DNA of 64,000 bases from Phorcus lineatus (GCA_921293015.1 OV121087.1:5778501-5842500), one strand, 5' to 3'; counted from the stretch's first letter, positions 1 through 11,174 are shown. The notes: a model not told the origin generated them from the sequence alone. Program-made: numbers and translations.

Positions 1-1669
1 ACAGTTTTAGAGCATAGAGTGATAGGCAATGTACTTAAGATTAAAATGTATAAATGGGTACACAAAAAATATACCAAAAGTATGTCATTAACATCACGAT
101 TAAATATTTTCAAGAATCTTCATATCTTTTTATAATTTTTTATTATAACTAATGAAGTTTGTTGTCAATACTACTATCTATTACAACGGGAAAATTGAAT
201 TTAAATATATGGCTAACTTTAAGTGATATTCTTAGTTCAACCTCTTTTAAAGAGTTGATTTCATTTTCCCAAATTTAGAATTACCACAAAAGAACCAAAC
301 TGAGATGCAGTTACAAAGGATATATGTCAAATAATAGCTGAAAGGTATGCATGGCTGTATTCACAAAAAGGCAGATACAATTAATAGAATAAAGTGAAAT
401 ATTTGCATCACTTTGAAAAGTATCATGAGCATAACTGGTAATGACAAAATGCCTTTCAAATGTAAAAAAAGAATGTAAATGTAAACAAGATTTTCCAAAC
501 AGACCGACAAAATTGGCCCGACACAAGGACGGACTAAATAATTTTACAGCCCGTCCTCAACCAAAGTTAACCGTCTCGGACGTTGGGACAGGCTAGCTTT
601 CCTACACTGTCCATGACCCCATGGTCTAAACCCAAACACCTATTTCTATCAAAAGTCTGATGAGCTACAGAGCCCATGGCTCTATTTTTGTGGAATTGTA
701 ATAGCTTTTATGCTTGCCTTTTATATTCTACCCAGAACCTAAAAACACGCTCAAGGTTTTTTTAAGAGTAAATTATAGTTACCAACATAACAAAAACTAT
801 GAAAATATACCAATTACACCAAATACCATTTTAAATATCATTGCTTTCATCATTTGAACGAACAAATGATGTGAACAACAATATATTAGCACACTTTATG
901 ATCAGTGTATCATATCAGCAAATGTCAACAAGTGTCGTTACAGGTACGATTAAAATGACTTTAGTTCTAGTTTTCATGTATAAATTCATATGTCAATGGA
1001 TTTGTTTTATTGATAAAATGGTTTATTTTCACATTTCTTCATTTTTCTTATTTTTCAAACAGACAATATGCTTACGGTCATTCATGATATTGTGTAATTA
1101 CAGAATCTCTCACACAAGCTCCTTGTGAAACGATAACATTAGGACCATGGCATTTACGCACACACATTTTTTTTCAACCTTTGATCATCTTCACAGAATC
1201 TTAAAGGACGTCAGACAATGTTGATGGTATTTTTGAACATTAATAACTATCACAAAATATGTATATATCACTGATGTAATATTATCCGATTGATTTTGTT
1301 GTCTGACAATGATGACATCAGCACAAGGCTCTGACAGGTTGACTCACCTTATGGAAATATATGTAGAATAAGCTCTTATATGTTACAATGTCGATGCAAC
1401 TTCGTTTCAATTATGTCGATACACTTAGATGACCAGTATCAAAACAAAAACAAAACCATTTTCATATCTTACTAGTCATGTATAGAGAAACAATTATGAA
1501 AGATGACCAGTTTGGTAATGAAATGTAGATTAAAAACGTTAACTGTGTCTCATTGCCTGTTTCACATTAAAATTGTTAGATGCTAAACGATTATACAAGT
1601 AAAAACAGTATGTAACATCATTAACTTTGTTTCATCCATTCACTGTAATATAAACAGAAAGGGTTTGAT
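1..1669. other. AT-rich stretch, no gene recognised
   Basis: Short open frames only, none resembling a known family. A slightly GC-richer patch at about 535-690 ends in 'gatgagctacagagcc'. Nearly the same words recur at about 6,410-6,435 ('aatgagctacagagcc'), so both may be ends of one old dispersed repeat. Nothing else is supported. Confidence 0.6.
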
Positions 1670-1872
1670 ATAATTAATTTTATCAAATTAAATGCAAGAT
1701 AACATATTTTATGGCGCTTCAGTGAGTATCATTTGCCTATTATCTCCCTTGCACCGTAAGCGGTCATATCTGCCGCCCTTGGTCGATCGTGAGTAACCTC
1801 CCTTCCACAGCCTCTTTTTCGCTCATTCGACCCCTGGCAACACGTCGCAAATTCGCTCCGTTTTTATCTAAA
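1670..1872 (+). repeat. Left ~200 bp direct repeat flanking a gag-like relic
   Basis: This block matches 2,792-2,989 in the same orientation with scattered substitutions and small indels. Shared landmarks are 'ttttatggcgcttcagtgag', 'attatctcccttgcaccg' and 'cattcgacccctggcaacac'. The two copies are about 1.12 kb apart and bracket a decayed coding segment. They could be terminal repeats of a small non-autonomous retroelement or a local duplication. No terminal TG/CA or target duplication was resolved. Confidence 0.7.
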
Positions 1873-2791
1873 TGTTATCGAGATCTATTCCCCCAAAAGG
1901 TACATTGTATGTATATTCTGTTTCAGGATGTCAGGTAGAGGGGCTGGATGGAAAAAAGTATGTCACAGACGAAGCAGCGGGCGGAAATCAGCGTTATTCA
2001 AGTCCAACCGACAGTCCCCTTGCCGCCATTAAAGAAACAACGTTGGAAGAAGGAGTTTACCTTGGTCGACCCTGGCACCAGCTCTACATTGGTTACCCTG
2101 TATTTCACACATAAGCGATAGTCATCGAAGCAATGTACCCTCGTCCCCTATTAGAATTAACTTCCACAGTGAAGAATTTTAGTAAGAGGCAGATTATATG
2201 GATATGTGGTCACCCCCCAACAGACTCAATTTCCGGTTTCGAAACTATTGGCAATGAATCCACGTCTGACAACGTCAACTCACAAATTCATGCAGCAAGC
2301 ACATCAAGGCAGTCAAGATTACCCCACATATCAAGCTCGTCACACAATGACCAAGATGACGGCAATATGGTGTGGATGTCAACAGATACGGTAGGAGAAT
2401 ATTGAACTTGAAGGATAAAATCTTCAAAGGAGAATATGTTTATTTTAACTGTGATCAGAGGTTCACATCAGGACATATTTGCAACACAAACGCAAGTGAT
2501 GGCAATCAATGGTCAGGGTCAAATTGAGATATCAAAGTCCTCAAAGCAGAAAGAAATAACGGATATCAACGACGGGACAACTGCCTTTACAATCTTTTCA
2601 GGCGTGTATTTGACAAAGTTTCCTCAACGCCATCAAGAGCTTCTGAAATAAATGCTCACATTTCGTATGGCAGCCATGAGGCAGGTAGGATGGAAGAGCT
2701 ATGACACACATTTTCGCTTACACCAAGCTAGACAACCAAAACGCTCATGGGCTACATCATGGGCCTCTCTTATTAACACTGATAGATGGCA
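1873..2791 (+). pseudogene. Decayed retroelement gag-like ORF fragment
   Basis: Two frames carry recognisable pieces. About 2,405-2,500 reads LKDKIFKGEYVYFN and then, in the same frame, ICNTNASDGNQWSGSN. About 2,540-2,770 reads TTAFTIFSGVYLTKFPQRHQ, ELLK, a stop where tyrosine is expected, MLTFRMAAMRQVGWKSYD and THFRLHQARQPKRSWA. The pattern 'T-A-F-x-I-(Y/F)-x-x-(V/I)-Y, P-x-x-x-Q-E-L-L-K-Y-M, W-x-x-Y-D-x-x-F-R' is one I associate with a gag-like protein common in mollusc retroelements, probably of the tyrosine-recombinase (DIRS-like) type. That assignment comes from memory and is uncertain. The frames are offset and at least one stop is in frame, so this is a relic. No recombinase or reverse transcriptase was found beside it. 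Confidence 0.5.
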
Positions 2792-2989
2792 TCATTAATT
2801 GTGTCAAATTAAACGAAGGATAAACTATTTTATGGCGCTTCAGTGAGTATCATTTGCTTATTATCTCCCTTGCACCGCTCATATCTGCCGCCCTTGGTAA
2901 ATTATGAGTAACCTCCCTTGCACAACCTCTTTTTCGCTCATTCGACCCCTGGCAACACATCGTCAAATTTGCTCCGTTTTTATCTAAAT
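2792..2989 (+). repeat. Right ~200 bp direct repeat
   Basis: Second copy of the 1,670-1,872 repeat. It lacks a few bases present in the first copy, for instance the 'taagcgg' after 'cttgcaccg'. The matching stretch ends near 'gttttatctaaat', after which the flanks differ. Confidence 0.7.
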
Positions 2990-5900
2990 TTCCCTCCCTC
3001 CCTTCCATTATATTGAAACGTTATAATTTTGTGCTTCAAACCTTGGGCTATAATATTCCAGTTTTTTTACATGTTTCAAATTACTGCTTTGTTATGTTTC
3101 TGTTTCAGGTCATGTTCACTTTCTATATGTTGCAGCCAGTCTCATGTAAGTAGGGCAGGTGACAGGTGACAGGTGTTAGGTAGCTGGCTGCTGCTGCTTT
3201 TCCTGACAGAGTAGATCTGGACGTTAGCATGTTTATATTTGCTTTCCCCCGACTTATCCTCGCTGAGCTTTACCATCAGGGGGCGCATCGGCTGGGGTAC
3301 GCTGCTGTTAATGTGACTGTCAGTCACAGCGGATTTTGGGTGGTATTGCTAAGCCTATCCTATCACTGGTTACTCTTTGGAGGTTAACCCGGGTGGCTTA
3401 CGTGGCTTAAACAGTATTTTCAGTCCTTATGTCTGTGACCCTCCGGAGGTATTGGATTTGCTAAGAATGGTAAAATGCTTGCTCTCTTTTGGTTACCCAT
3501 TAACAGCTAGGGGTCAAGGTGCTCTTTGCCTTCGGGCCGTCGCTTGACTTGCTAATGCTGAATTTATATACCACTTATCATCTGTCACCTCCCTGCCAAA
3601 GCTACCAGTTAGGACATTAAACTGATTGATATACTTATCTTTTAACTGTCTTTATTGTTCAGTTTATCTCTTCTTTTTTTATTTATCCTTTTTTATCTCA
3701 CATAGATGTTGTATTATTTTCTATTAAGTAATCTAACATAGTGTAACACTCTCCTAATACCTCGCTTTTTTCTTTTGTGACTAAAGGTAATGGCGAGCTA
3801 AATCAACATGAACTTTAAAAGTTATTATAATGATATTTTAGACAAATTGTATTGTTGAATAGGTGTTTAATGTATCTAAAAGTGTATGGATAATCCAAAT
3901 AATTGACAATATTACGAAAGATAATATATATTTTATTGTTTTCATGTTGTATGTACAATAAAAAGACTACATAATCTTATATATTTAAAGTATTATTAAA
4001 ACACGCCTTAGAAGTGGGGAAGAACCGTTCAAATGGCACAACAGGTAAACAAATTAATAGCCCTGGATGTTCTCAGACTAAATGGTTAAATTTTAGTTAT
4101 TTGAAAGTTAATGAGAACTCAATTTCAATTTACAGAGGAAAAATCATTATGGACAAATTGTAATTGTGAATTACATACGTCAAGCGCATCAAGTATAAAC
4201 TAGTTTGTGAACAAATATACACATGATCTTTTCATACTGACATCTACTAGAACTTTCTGAAAAGACTACGAGATCAAACTTGGAACTTAATCAAATATTA
4301 ATTTGGAAAGATACATCGACCAATGTGATATCTTGTTTGATTTTGTGATTTAAAATTTCTGTAAAGAAAAACAAAGTGAATTGTAAAGTTTTATTGTCAT
4401 GTGATGATATTGGTAGCTGGACAGAAGAGATTAAGCTTATTTATAATTAATTTTGTGAGTAGGTTTTGTGATAAAAAAAAAGTATCCTGCATTTCTGATA
4501 AACATTTTTTTAGCCTTGGCAAGTTAAAAGATAATGTTAATTATTATTGTATCATAATCACATGATAACCTCATTGTTATTAAATGTCATCTTGAATTCA
4601 TTTTGTGAGAAAAGACTTCCTACATTTTTTAAACAGTTGAACGTTATATGCAATAGGTGAAAGTAGATTTTGTGTGAAAGTAAATTTTGTTTATACGTAT
4701 GTTTAGATAATAAAAAAAGATAATCTGTTTTGGATAGAATGAATAATTTGGCTCAAAATAGACAGTGAGGTTAACATCGTGAAATGATATAACATAGTGG
4801 AGAAACTAATTTTGGACCAAGACTCACTTATATTCCAAACCAAGGTTAATGAGAATGTAAGTGTTAAAAATTTACTCTTTGTTGAATCCCCAAGACGTTT
4901 TATCTTTATATATTTGAGTGCCACATACATCTTTACCAGAGAGATTTCATGATTTCTACATGCTTACATGACATATAATTTTGTGACAATACCGATTTGT
5001 CATTTACTGAAAATGCTATACTGTTTCTCAAGTTTTTTTCTTCCCATGTGTATAAAGAATTTAAAACCTGACTCATCTTCTTTGATGAAAGTGTAATAAG
5101 ATCAGTTAAGACAAATCTTTACCACTTGTTTTTATTTTGTATAAGTGCATTTCTGAAAAATTTCAGTAAATATCATTTCAATGACAAGAGAAGTCTTCGA
5201 TTTCTAATCCAGAAAACCAGTTTCTATTTCCTTGACTGAATAATGGAAACCAAATCCTCATTAGTCAATCTGATCATGCTATGTCCAATGTTAAAATGTG
5301 ATATATACAAATTTGGTTGTTACTGTTCCGCCTTAGTGAAGGTTAATTTTCCAACACTGCAAATCAGAAATTCCAAATGATGCATTCATAATTAGAAATG
5401 ATAAACGGTAAATTGCTTATATCATCTATCAGACGGGTAATCAAATTATTTACTCATGACTTAATGGTAATGCGAGTTGATCTTATTCTGTTTCTGATAC
5501 ATCTACCAGTTTTAACAACGTCTTTCTACCCTTTAACAGCAAGACATGTCTTTCACAGGATTTCTCTCATAACTGTTGAGTTATACAAAATCGGAAGATG
5601 TATTTGTTTATCTAAACGAATGTCGACAATGTAATGCTTATCAGTTCAAAAGGAGGAAAATAAACAGGTTCAGGTCGTGATTTGTGATTGAAAACCGAAC
5701 AGTGGCGCGTGTCAATTTCTCAAACATAAGTTTGGAAACATATTTACAAGACACAAACACAAAAATGAAGTATTTAGTAGGTCATTTCAGTAAAGCATGT
5801 GTAAATAGGGTGTAGACTTTCGACTTAAATTTTTTTTAATTGCCCTTTTCCGATTGGCATTGAAAACAAGAAAATATCATAATTTTGACATTTGGTTGAG

Positions 5901-6598
5901 AGTTGAGAGAGGCGATCTGAACTTATTTGAGGACATGTGGTATTTTTAACCTTGTTTAAGCCACATATAGAATTTAAAAACATACTCTCTGTCACAAGGA
6001 GGGAAAGGTAAAAAATTCAGGTATGTCCAAGCTTGTGAGAGTTATATAAATCTTCCTAATATTCGGAAAAGATGTGGGTTTAATTGACTGAATATCATGA
6101 AATTTTGGTGTAATCAAAATGATTAATGATAATCATTCAGCCTGTATATTGGTTAATTTTTAACCCATCTGACCCAAAAATGCCTGTTTGTCTTATGGCA
6201 TTGCGTCCATCTGTCTGCACTCGTTTCATTATCATCCTTTCTATAGAACATTTGTCCAAGGAAATCTGAATTCTACTGTATGGATTTCTTTTCTTAGAGG
6301 CTTTTCATCGTAAAGATTAGTGACCGTGTAACCCCTACTCCATGTACAACGTGTTTCCCAATTTTATTTTATTATATAATATAATATTTTATAGTAACTT
6401 ATAGATAGCCAAATGAGCTACAGAGCCGATGGCTTTTTTTTAAATTAAGGATGTTTGACTGATTTTACTTTTCAGGGATTTAACATTGATAATTCATCAA
6501 AAATATTGTCTACTTTTGACTTACAATGGCTACGTATCAATAACAACAAACAATCATCTCAGTTTATGAAATGTTTATATTCATCAATTGAATTTCAG
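2990..6598. other. Anonymous sequence with a GC-richer island at 3.1-3.6 kb
   Basis: About 3,120-3,640 is clearly more GC-rich than its surroundings and carries a short tandem 'gacaggtgacaggtg', but I recognise no coding match or RNA gene in it. The rest is AT-rich with a recurring 'ttttgtgag' word around 4.2-4.7 kb. The open frames at 4.7-4.93 kb and 5.4-5.63 kb have no family features and look fortuitous. Confidence 0.5.
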
Positions 6599-6860
6599 GG
6601 AATCGTATTTACAGCAACAGGTCGACAAGCTCAATGAGAAGGCAATGGAGCTCCTTTGCTTGGCTGCTGAGAGATCCCCTTCGATCTTGCACCTGACAGA
6701 GACAGATGGGAGTGGTGATTCTTCAGAGCCTCTGGAACCAGCACCAAGACCAGATGATATGCCAGGATGGTGCATCTGTATCCATTGTCGAGAGATGCCA
6801 ACAGATGTGGAAAAGAAGTGCTGTTGTCGCAACACACAGAATTGTCTGTCCGAGAGCCTT
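6599..6860 (+). CDS. Exon encoding a P2X7-tail-like cysteine-rich domain
   Basis: An acceptor ('aatttcag') precedes position 6,599 and a strong donor ('gtaaga') starts at 6,861; the frame between is open. The peptide begins ESYLQQQVDKLNEKAMELL and ends with PGWCICIHCREMPTDVEKKC followed by CCRNTQNCLSESL. The W-C-x-C-x-x-C-R-E-M-P-T...C-C-C...C arrangement is the hallmark of the zinc-binding cytoplasmic 'ballast' tail of P2X7 receptors. In invertebrates it also occurs as stand-alone or fused modules annotated 'P2X purinoceptor 7-like'. No channel transmembrane segments are visible nearby, so this is probably such a module rather than a receptor. The next exon, expected to carry the rest of the domain, is not found before the minus-strand gene at 7.37 kb. 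It is either farther away or lost. Confidence 0.7.
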
Positions 6861-7055
6861 GTAAGAAATACACCATAAGGAGCTTTAAACATTCTATCAA
6901 TTTTAACAAAAGTTTCCTAAGTTAATAAATTCCCTTTATCTTAGAAATTGACCTTTCTCTGTCTTTTTGTGCAAACAAGTTAGACTCATAGGTTAAAAAT
7001 TATACATCTTCTAATAACATACTGATTTATGAATACATTCATAGGTTGTGATAGT

Positions 7056-7136
7056 GAGTGTCGGTGAAATAGACCCTCTTTCTGGCTAAAGTTGATGAGC
7101 GTCGGTGAAATAGACCCTCTTTCTGGCTAAAGTGGA
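7056..7136 (+). repeat. 41 bp tandem duplication, two copies
   Basis: The unit begins 'gagtgtcggtgaaatagac' and recurs 41 bases later with very few changes. It lies between the plus-strand P2X7-like exon and the end of the minus-strand transposase-like gene. Confidence 0.85.
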
Positions 7137-7365
7137 AAATGAATGTTGTTCCCACTCAGAATGTCTTTAGTTACTAAGTGGTGTTAGCATTGTAACTTAT
7201 TGTCACTAGAATAAGCTCATCAGCAAAATGCTTTGTCATGTACAATTCTGGTACCATATTTCTTAGGGTGTATTTGACTTTATTGTGAAAGTTATGTATT
7301 ATCCTTTAAATACAAACCTGGTTTCATGTAGATTTCTGTTTGTCTTCCTTTTTTCCCATATCTGG

Positions 7366-7569
7366 TTATACCCTCTCTTGCACAAATGTTGCAGTGGGTG
7401 GCGGTGGAGCAGGTGTGATAGTATCTGATAGGCGTATTGGATCATTCCTGGGAACAACTACTTGTCTTTGTTGACGTCCTGTATCTCCAATCTTCCCATT
7501 GAAGATGGCAGTTATCTTGGATGTAGGTCTATCTCTTTTCTTCCAGGATAGAAACAGCTCTCCATTTTA
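7366..7569 (-). pseudogene. Last exon of the transposase-like gene
   Basis: Reads VKWRAVSILEEK, then shifts frame by one base into DRPTSKITAIFNGKIGD and RNDPIRLSDTITPAPPPPTA, ending ATFVQERV and a stop at 7,366-7,368. The proline-rich DP-R-x-x-x-T-I-x-P-x-PPPPT tail is the usual C-terminus of this family. The acceptor side is 'aaaaaaag', a poor polypyrimidine context, so the exact start is uncertain. Confidence 0.6.
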
Positions 7570-7891
7570 CTTTTTTTAATGAAGCTTCTACGCCAGCTGA
7601 TTTAAAAATCAATAAGTCAATTCATTTTGGAACATTTTGTGATAATAACAAAACCACAGTTCAAATCATCTTTTTTTTCAATATTATATCACTAAGATGC
7701 GTTTTTTTACTAGTGTACTATTTACTATTACTGAAGTTACAACTTTCAAGTACACTATCATTGTGTGAGAGCATAGCTTACCATCTCTGCCTATATAATT
7801 ACATGACAGAAACTTAGAAATCAATTCTGTTTTTATAGGATGCTACGAATAAAAAATATGTGATTTCATTGAGAAAAGGTGACATTTTTAC

Positions 7892-7974
7892 CTTTCTGTT
7901 TCATCCTTGGTCAGCAGCTGTGAAGGTCATAGTCAAGAGCTGCCAACTGGCATCTGTATTTGTACACCGGATAT
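7892..7974 (-). pseudogene. Transposase-like exon, LAALDY motif
   Basis: Acceptor 'gttcag' precedes 7,974 and donor 'gtaaaa' follows 7,892. The sequence reads YPVYKYRCQLAALDYDLH, then needs a one-base shift to continue as LLTKDETER. The Y-P-V-Y...L-A-A-L-D-Y-(N/D) block follows the KRFSYT block of the preceding exon directly. The splice phase fits if that exon ends at 8,367. Confidence 0.6.
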
Positions 7975-8366
7975 CTGAACAGAATTATCTCAATTATGAA
8001 AAACATTTGTTCAGGAAATGATGTATTTGGAATTTTGGAAAGGTTTAACTCTATTAACACTTTTTAATGATAAATGTCATTGTTCTTGAGGCGAATGTTA
8101 TTACAGTTTCAGATTCTTTTGCAATGTATCTTTCGTTATCATTTCAAAACTTTCCCTCTGTTGATATTGTCGGTAATGTTTAAATACATCAGCTTTTTAA
8201 TCCTTTACATCACTGAGAGTTAAGTTGACAATCCTGTTACCTCTAAAGTTGGTACCTCTAAAATCTCAAATTATAAAGTTATTTATTAACAATGTCTTAT
8301 TTTCAATATTGGTTTCATAAGTTATAAATTTTATCTATTCTATTTATGTGATCTTGGATAACAGAC

Positions 8367-8435
8367 GTGTAAGAAAAGCGTTTCCCCGCATACATTAAAA
8401 TATGGTTCTGGAAGCCTTCCATTTCTGATGTGGAT
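8367..8435 (-). pseudogene. Transposase-like exon with the E-x-E-G-F-Q-N-H motif
   Basis: Begins after 'cttag' and supplies the last base of the arginine codon left by the preceding exon. It then reads STSEMEGFQNHILMYAGKRF and SYT. The glutamate of EMEGF is my candidate for the third catalytic acid. The donor at 8,366 ('gtctgt') is weak but gives the right phase for the next exon. Confidence 0.6.
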
Positions 8436-8540
8436 CTAAGAAAGGAACAAAATATCCATAATTGACTTTTACAAACAAGTGTTTAAAGGGCAAGTCCATA
8501 TAATCTTCATTTACTAAGAAGAGGCAGAGAATCTTATTAC

Positions 8541-8728
8541 CTGTAATTCACATGTAAGGATAGGTTTTTCATCAATCTGTCATCGATAACAAACCCTGTC
8601 AGGACTTGATGGGCAGTTGAACCTGGCTTCAAGTATTCCTTGTCTTGGTCTTCTACCTCTTCATGATCAAACTCTCCTAAAGCCCATTCGTGTTCAATGA
8701 TGTGGTGAAGCACTCCAACACATCGGTC
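8541..8728 (-). pseudogene. Transposase-like exon, GVLHHIIEHEW block
   Basis: Open throughout, 188 bases. It starts in phase 0 after 'tttaag' and ends in phase 2 before 'gtaata'. It begins DRCVGVLHHIIEHEWALGEF, has an acidic middle (DHEEVEDQDKEYLKPGSTAH) and ends with FVIDDRLMKNLSLHVNYR. The W-x-G-x-x-H-H-x-x-x-E-H-x-W pattern is conserved in the family. This is one of the best preserved exons of the gene. Confidence 0.7.
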
Positions 8729-8812
8729 CTTAAAAGTGATCGTTAGGCAAAATAAAATCAACATATGGGGAGAATAATATCTGCAACATAAAGATTACAA
8801 CATACATAGAGA

Positions 8813-9184
8813 TTATTACCCGAGGAAGTGTGCCATATGACTTTTACGAAACGAGTGTGAATTTTTGTATTACCCGAGCGAGAGCGAGGGTTATACACAA
8901 ATTCACACTCGTTTCGTAAAAGTCATATGACACACTTCCGAGTGTAATAATTTCTTTATTACCGATTCTATTCAATTTAAAACGCATGGAAATATTCAGA
9001 AAACGGCCGGCTTCCTTTGCGACGCCCCGCTATAGTGACGTCACGAACAATGGCTTTATGACGTCACAGACGACAAAATGCGGTAACTCGCGCTGAAACA
9101 ATCGTTGCTAGGCAAAAGTGATATGTGCACATGTGCTCATATTGAAAATATGTCACCGCTTATGATTTACCATATGGGTAATAA
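8813..9184. mobile_element. 372 bp MITE-like element with internal hairpin
   Basis: Bounded by the 9 bp inverted ends 'ttattaccc' and 'gggtaataa'. The left part (8,824-8,938) is a hairpin: arms of about 46 bases ('ccatatgacttttacgaaac' and its complement) around a loop containing 'cgagcgagagcgaggg'. The right part is GC-richer and holds two 'tgacgtca' motifs (CREB/ATF-type sites) near 9,038 and 9,060. It sits in the intron between two exons of the transposase-like gene. No coding capacity. The TA-rich flanks make the target duplication ambiguous. Confidence 0.75.
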
Positions 9185-9235
9185 ACAACTTTATGGGTAC
9201 AAGGAGGTGCAGGAAAATTATTGCAAGGAACTTAC

Positions 9236-9331
9236 TCTAAACACCGTTACATCTCCTGCACCAGTTTGACATGCATTCCAGAAGTGGTTGATGATGTCCC
9301 TCTCCCATTGGGTCTTGTGGCATTGACAAAG
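9236..9331 (-). pseudogene. Transposase-like exon, INHFW block
   Basis: Thirty-two codons in phase 0 between 'cagattag' and donor 'gtaagt'. The peptide contains CHKTQWERDIINHFWNACQT and ends GAGDVTVFR. It joins in frame to the 8,728 exon (VFR/DRCVGVLHH). An alternative acceptor five bases upstream would bring a stop into this frame. Confidence 0.65.
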
Positions 9332-9534
9332 CTAATCTGAAATATAATTTGTAAATGTCTATATCCAAATAGGAAAGTAATGATTCATGCTTGTGAAAAT
9401 ATATTTGAATTACATAGATAAAGGAAGTCTAAAGCATTTATCGTAGCAAACATTTTGTGTGTAACACAATAATACATACTTACAGAAGTTACTTTTTGGG
9501 CTAAGTTCTTGGTCTCCACCACTGGACTCAATAC

Positions 9535-9812
9535 CTTATCGTGGTGTGGTGGTTTGCGTGCTTTAGAGACCCTGAGAGCTATGCCAGCGGGAGCTTCCAT
9601 ACTCCTGGTAGGGACACCCAAGCTGGACAGGTCGACGGGTAGAAGCCAGACTAAATTTGAGTCCTTCTAAAACCTGCTTTCTGTCTCTCACTATGCCTTT
9701 CTCCCTTTCGATCCCTTTCTCCCTTGTCTGTCCACTCTCTTTGTCATCCACGTGTTTATTAACTGAAATATTGTTCAAAGCACGTTAAACCCCAATTCAC
9801 TCACTCACTTGG
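9535..9812 (+). mobile_element. SINE-like dispersed repeat with CACT tail
   Basis: Contains 'gagagctatgccagcgggag' near the left end and finishes with 'cacgttaaaccccaattcac' followed by tandem CACT. I associate this layout with abundant short interspersed elements in mollusc genomes. No convincing A/B box pair was identified, so SINE status is inference. It lies in an intron of the transposase-like gene. Confidence 0.55.
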
Positions 9813-10198
9813 TCTCATGTCATACATCAAAGGAGTGTTTGATTGTCTGATGGTGTTTTCCTGAAATAAACAATTTTTAATAGATGTTTAGAAATTAAAG
9901 ATAAACTGAAAGATAATATATCAGAGGCTGTCATGATAACAGTATAAAAGTTCATTTGTTCATTTGTTTGAAGATATCAAAAGTTTATGGAAGACAGACG
10001 ACGGGTAAATGTATAAACCCACTTGCCTTCAGGCATGTTGATCAAGAATAATTTCATAGTTACTCGATTGTGTATTGTTTATAATGTAAAATAATGAAAT
10101 ATCCTCCACAAATTTTAGACTGGTAGACTTCAAAATGAAAGTGTAATGGACAGATAAATAATGAGTCTTCATTTAAGGATAACAAATTATTTATTTGA

Positions 10199-10465
10199 AA
10201 AAAGGCTTATTCATTAAAGCTGATACTGAGGGATGAGCATCAGTAACTACTTCAACAACGTTAATCCCATCCTTCTTCTACTCACCAAGGACATCCTTTC
10301 AAGCACAAGGGCAAGCCTTTCATCTCCATAGTTTAGGACTTGAGATCTGTTTCCCTCTTGTCGATGACCTTCATAGAGTGGATTTCATGGTTCATCACCG
10401 TAGGTGCAATGTTTTGCACTGAAGCCAGGACTGTCCATTCTGCCGTCACCAGATAAAAGCAAACA
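10199..10465 (-). pseudogene. Transposase-like block with both aspartate motifs
   Basis: Upstream part reads SGDGRMDSPGFSAKHCTY. One extra base then shifts to VMNHEIHSMKVIDKRETDLK and S, a TAA stop, then TMEMKGL. A further shift gives INVVEVVTDAHPSVSALMNK. Aligned by eye with the family, every shift restores the expected next motif, so these are lesions in one ancestral exon rather than chance matches. The upstream edge is unclear because no good acceptor is visible before CLLLSGDG. Confidence 0.65.
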
Positions 10466-10649
10466 CATACAAAAATACAAACAGATGAAATTTGATACAA
10501 ATAATTAGCTACAACGTTATGTTTGTATTTGTTTTGATATATTATATACACTGGTAGTCATTATAAATCGATGAATTCTTTTGTTTTCCACAAAGTTTAG
10601 AAAACCACTATCTGAGTGTATTTCTTTTGATTTTAATTGTTAAAATTTC

Positions 10650-10910
10650 AACTTGTCCATTAAATTATAAATGATTAAATTGTTATACTTCTGGAGAACT
10701 TGGTTCAAGTATCTGTTGATGACTGAACAACGGTACAGAGACTCGATCTTGTATAAGCTGGAAGAGTTCACAGATCTAAGCTGCAGGAACCTCGAGATCA
10801 TCATGATCTTCCTGTAATTGTTGCCCGAGAGAAGGACACTGGCTGACCTTTGGGTAGCTTTGGCTGTGATAACCATTTGTTAACGATATGACTGTTCTCA
10901 CAAACCTGCA
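10650..10910 (-). pseudogene. Transposase-like block, SASVLLSGNNY
   Basis: Reads SASVLLSGNNYRKIMMISRF, then LQLRSVNSSSLYKIESLYRC and SVINRYLNQVLQKY. This matches the family's A-x-x-x-L-L-S-G-N-x-(Y/F)-x-K-I block preceding SGDGRMD. In another frame just upstream, NSHIVNKWLSQP resembles the family's 'W-x-S-Q-P' motif, so a frameshift lies near 10.85 kb. Confidence 0.6.
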
Positions 10911-11174
10911 ACATATTGTTTGCAATGCCTATTAACTATTTTCATTTCATGACCTTGTCTTTTAAAACATTACGTCTAGATCAAGGCGTTGTGTTAGAGT
11001 ATTGCTTTTAATGTCAGAGGATTGTGACAGATATCACAATTCATTGTTACTTTCACTCGTGAATGATATCACAGTTTATTTGCATTGATGGATTGATAGG
11101 TATTCAATCGGCAATCATGAGATAAATATTATTTATTACTTCATTACATAATTCCTTACTGTAGAAATACTTAC

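Larger units (their letters stand above)
7366..10910 (-). pseudogene. Decayed multi-exon DDE-transposase-like gene (Kolobok-like?)
   Basis: Minus-strand blocks, in transcription order, spell the core of one protein family: SASVLLSGNNYRKI (about 10.8 kb), SGDGRMDSPGFSAKHCTY (10.45 kb), IDKRETDLKS (10.35 kb), VVTDAHPSVSALM (10.23 kb), RDIINHFWNACQTG (9.3 kb), VGVLHHIIEHEWALGEFDHE (8.7 kb), STSEMEGFQNHILMYAGKRF (8.4 kb), YPVYKYRCQLAALDYDLH (7.95 kb) and RNDPIRLSDTITPAPPPPTA (7.45 kb). I know this order from many 'uncharacterized' proteins of cnidarians, molluscs and fish. The aspartates in SGDGRMD and VTDAHPS and the glutamate in EMEG lie where a DDE triad would, and the layout resembles Kolobok transposases; both points are inference. 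Several blocks have clean splice sites. Frameshifts near 10.40, 10.25, 7.92 and 7.53 kb and a stop at DLKS* indicate a pseudogene or a badly sequenced gene. Confidence 0.7.

Noticed and set aside
6584..6909. Minus-strand frames opposite the P2X7-like exon
   Set aside because: The plus strand has the splice sites and the recognisable cysteine motif; the reverse frames are antisense shadows.
10333..10551. 72-codon frame containing AEWTVLASVQNIAPTV
   Set aside because: The first part is the wrong frame of SGDGRMDSPGFSAKHCTY; only the later VMNHEIHSMKVIDKRE part belongs to the transposase-like gene.
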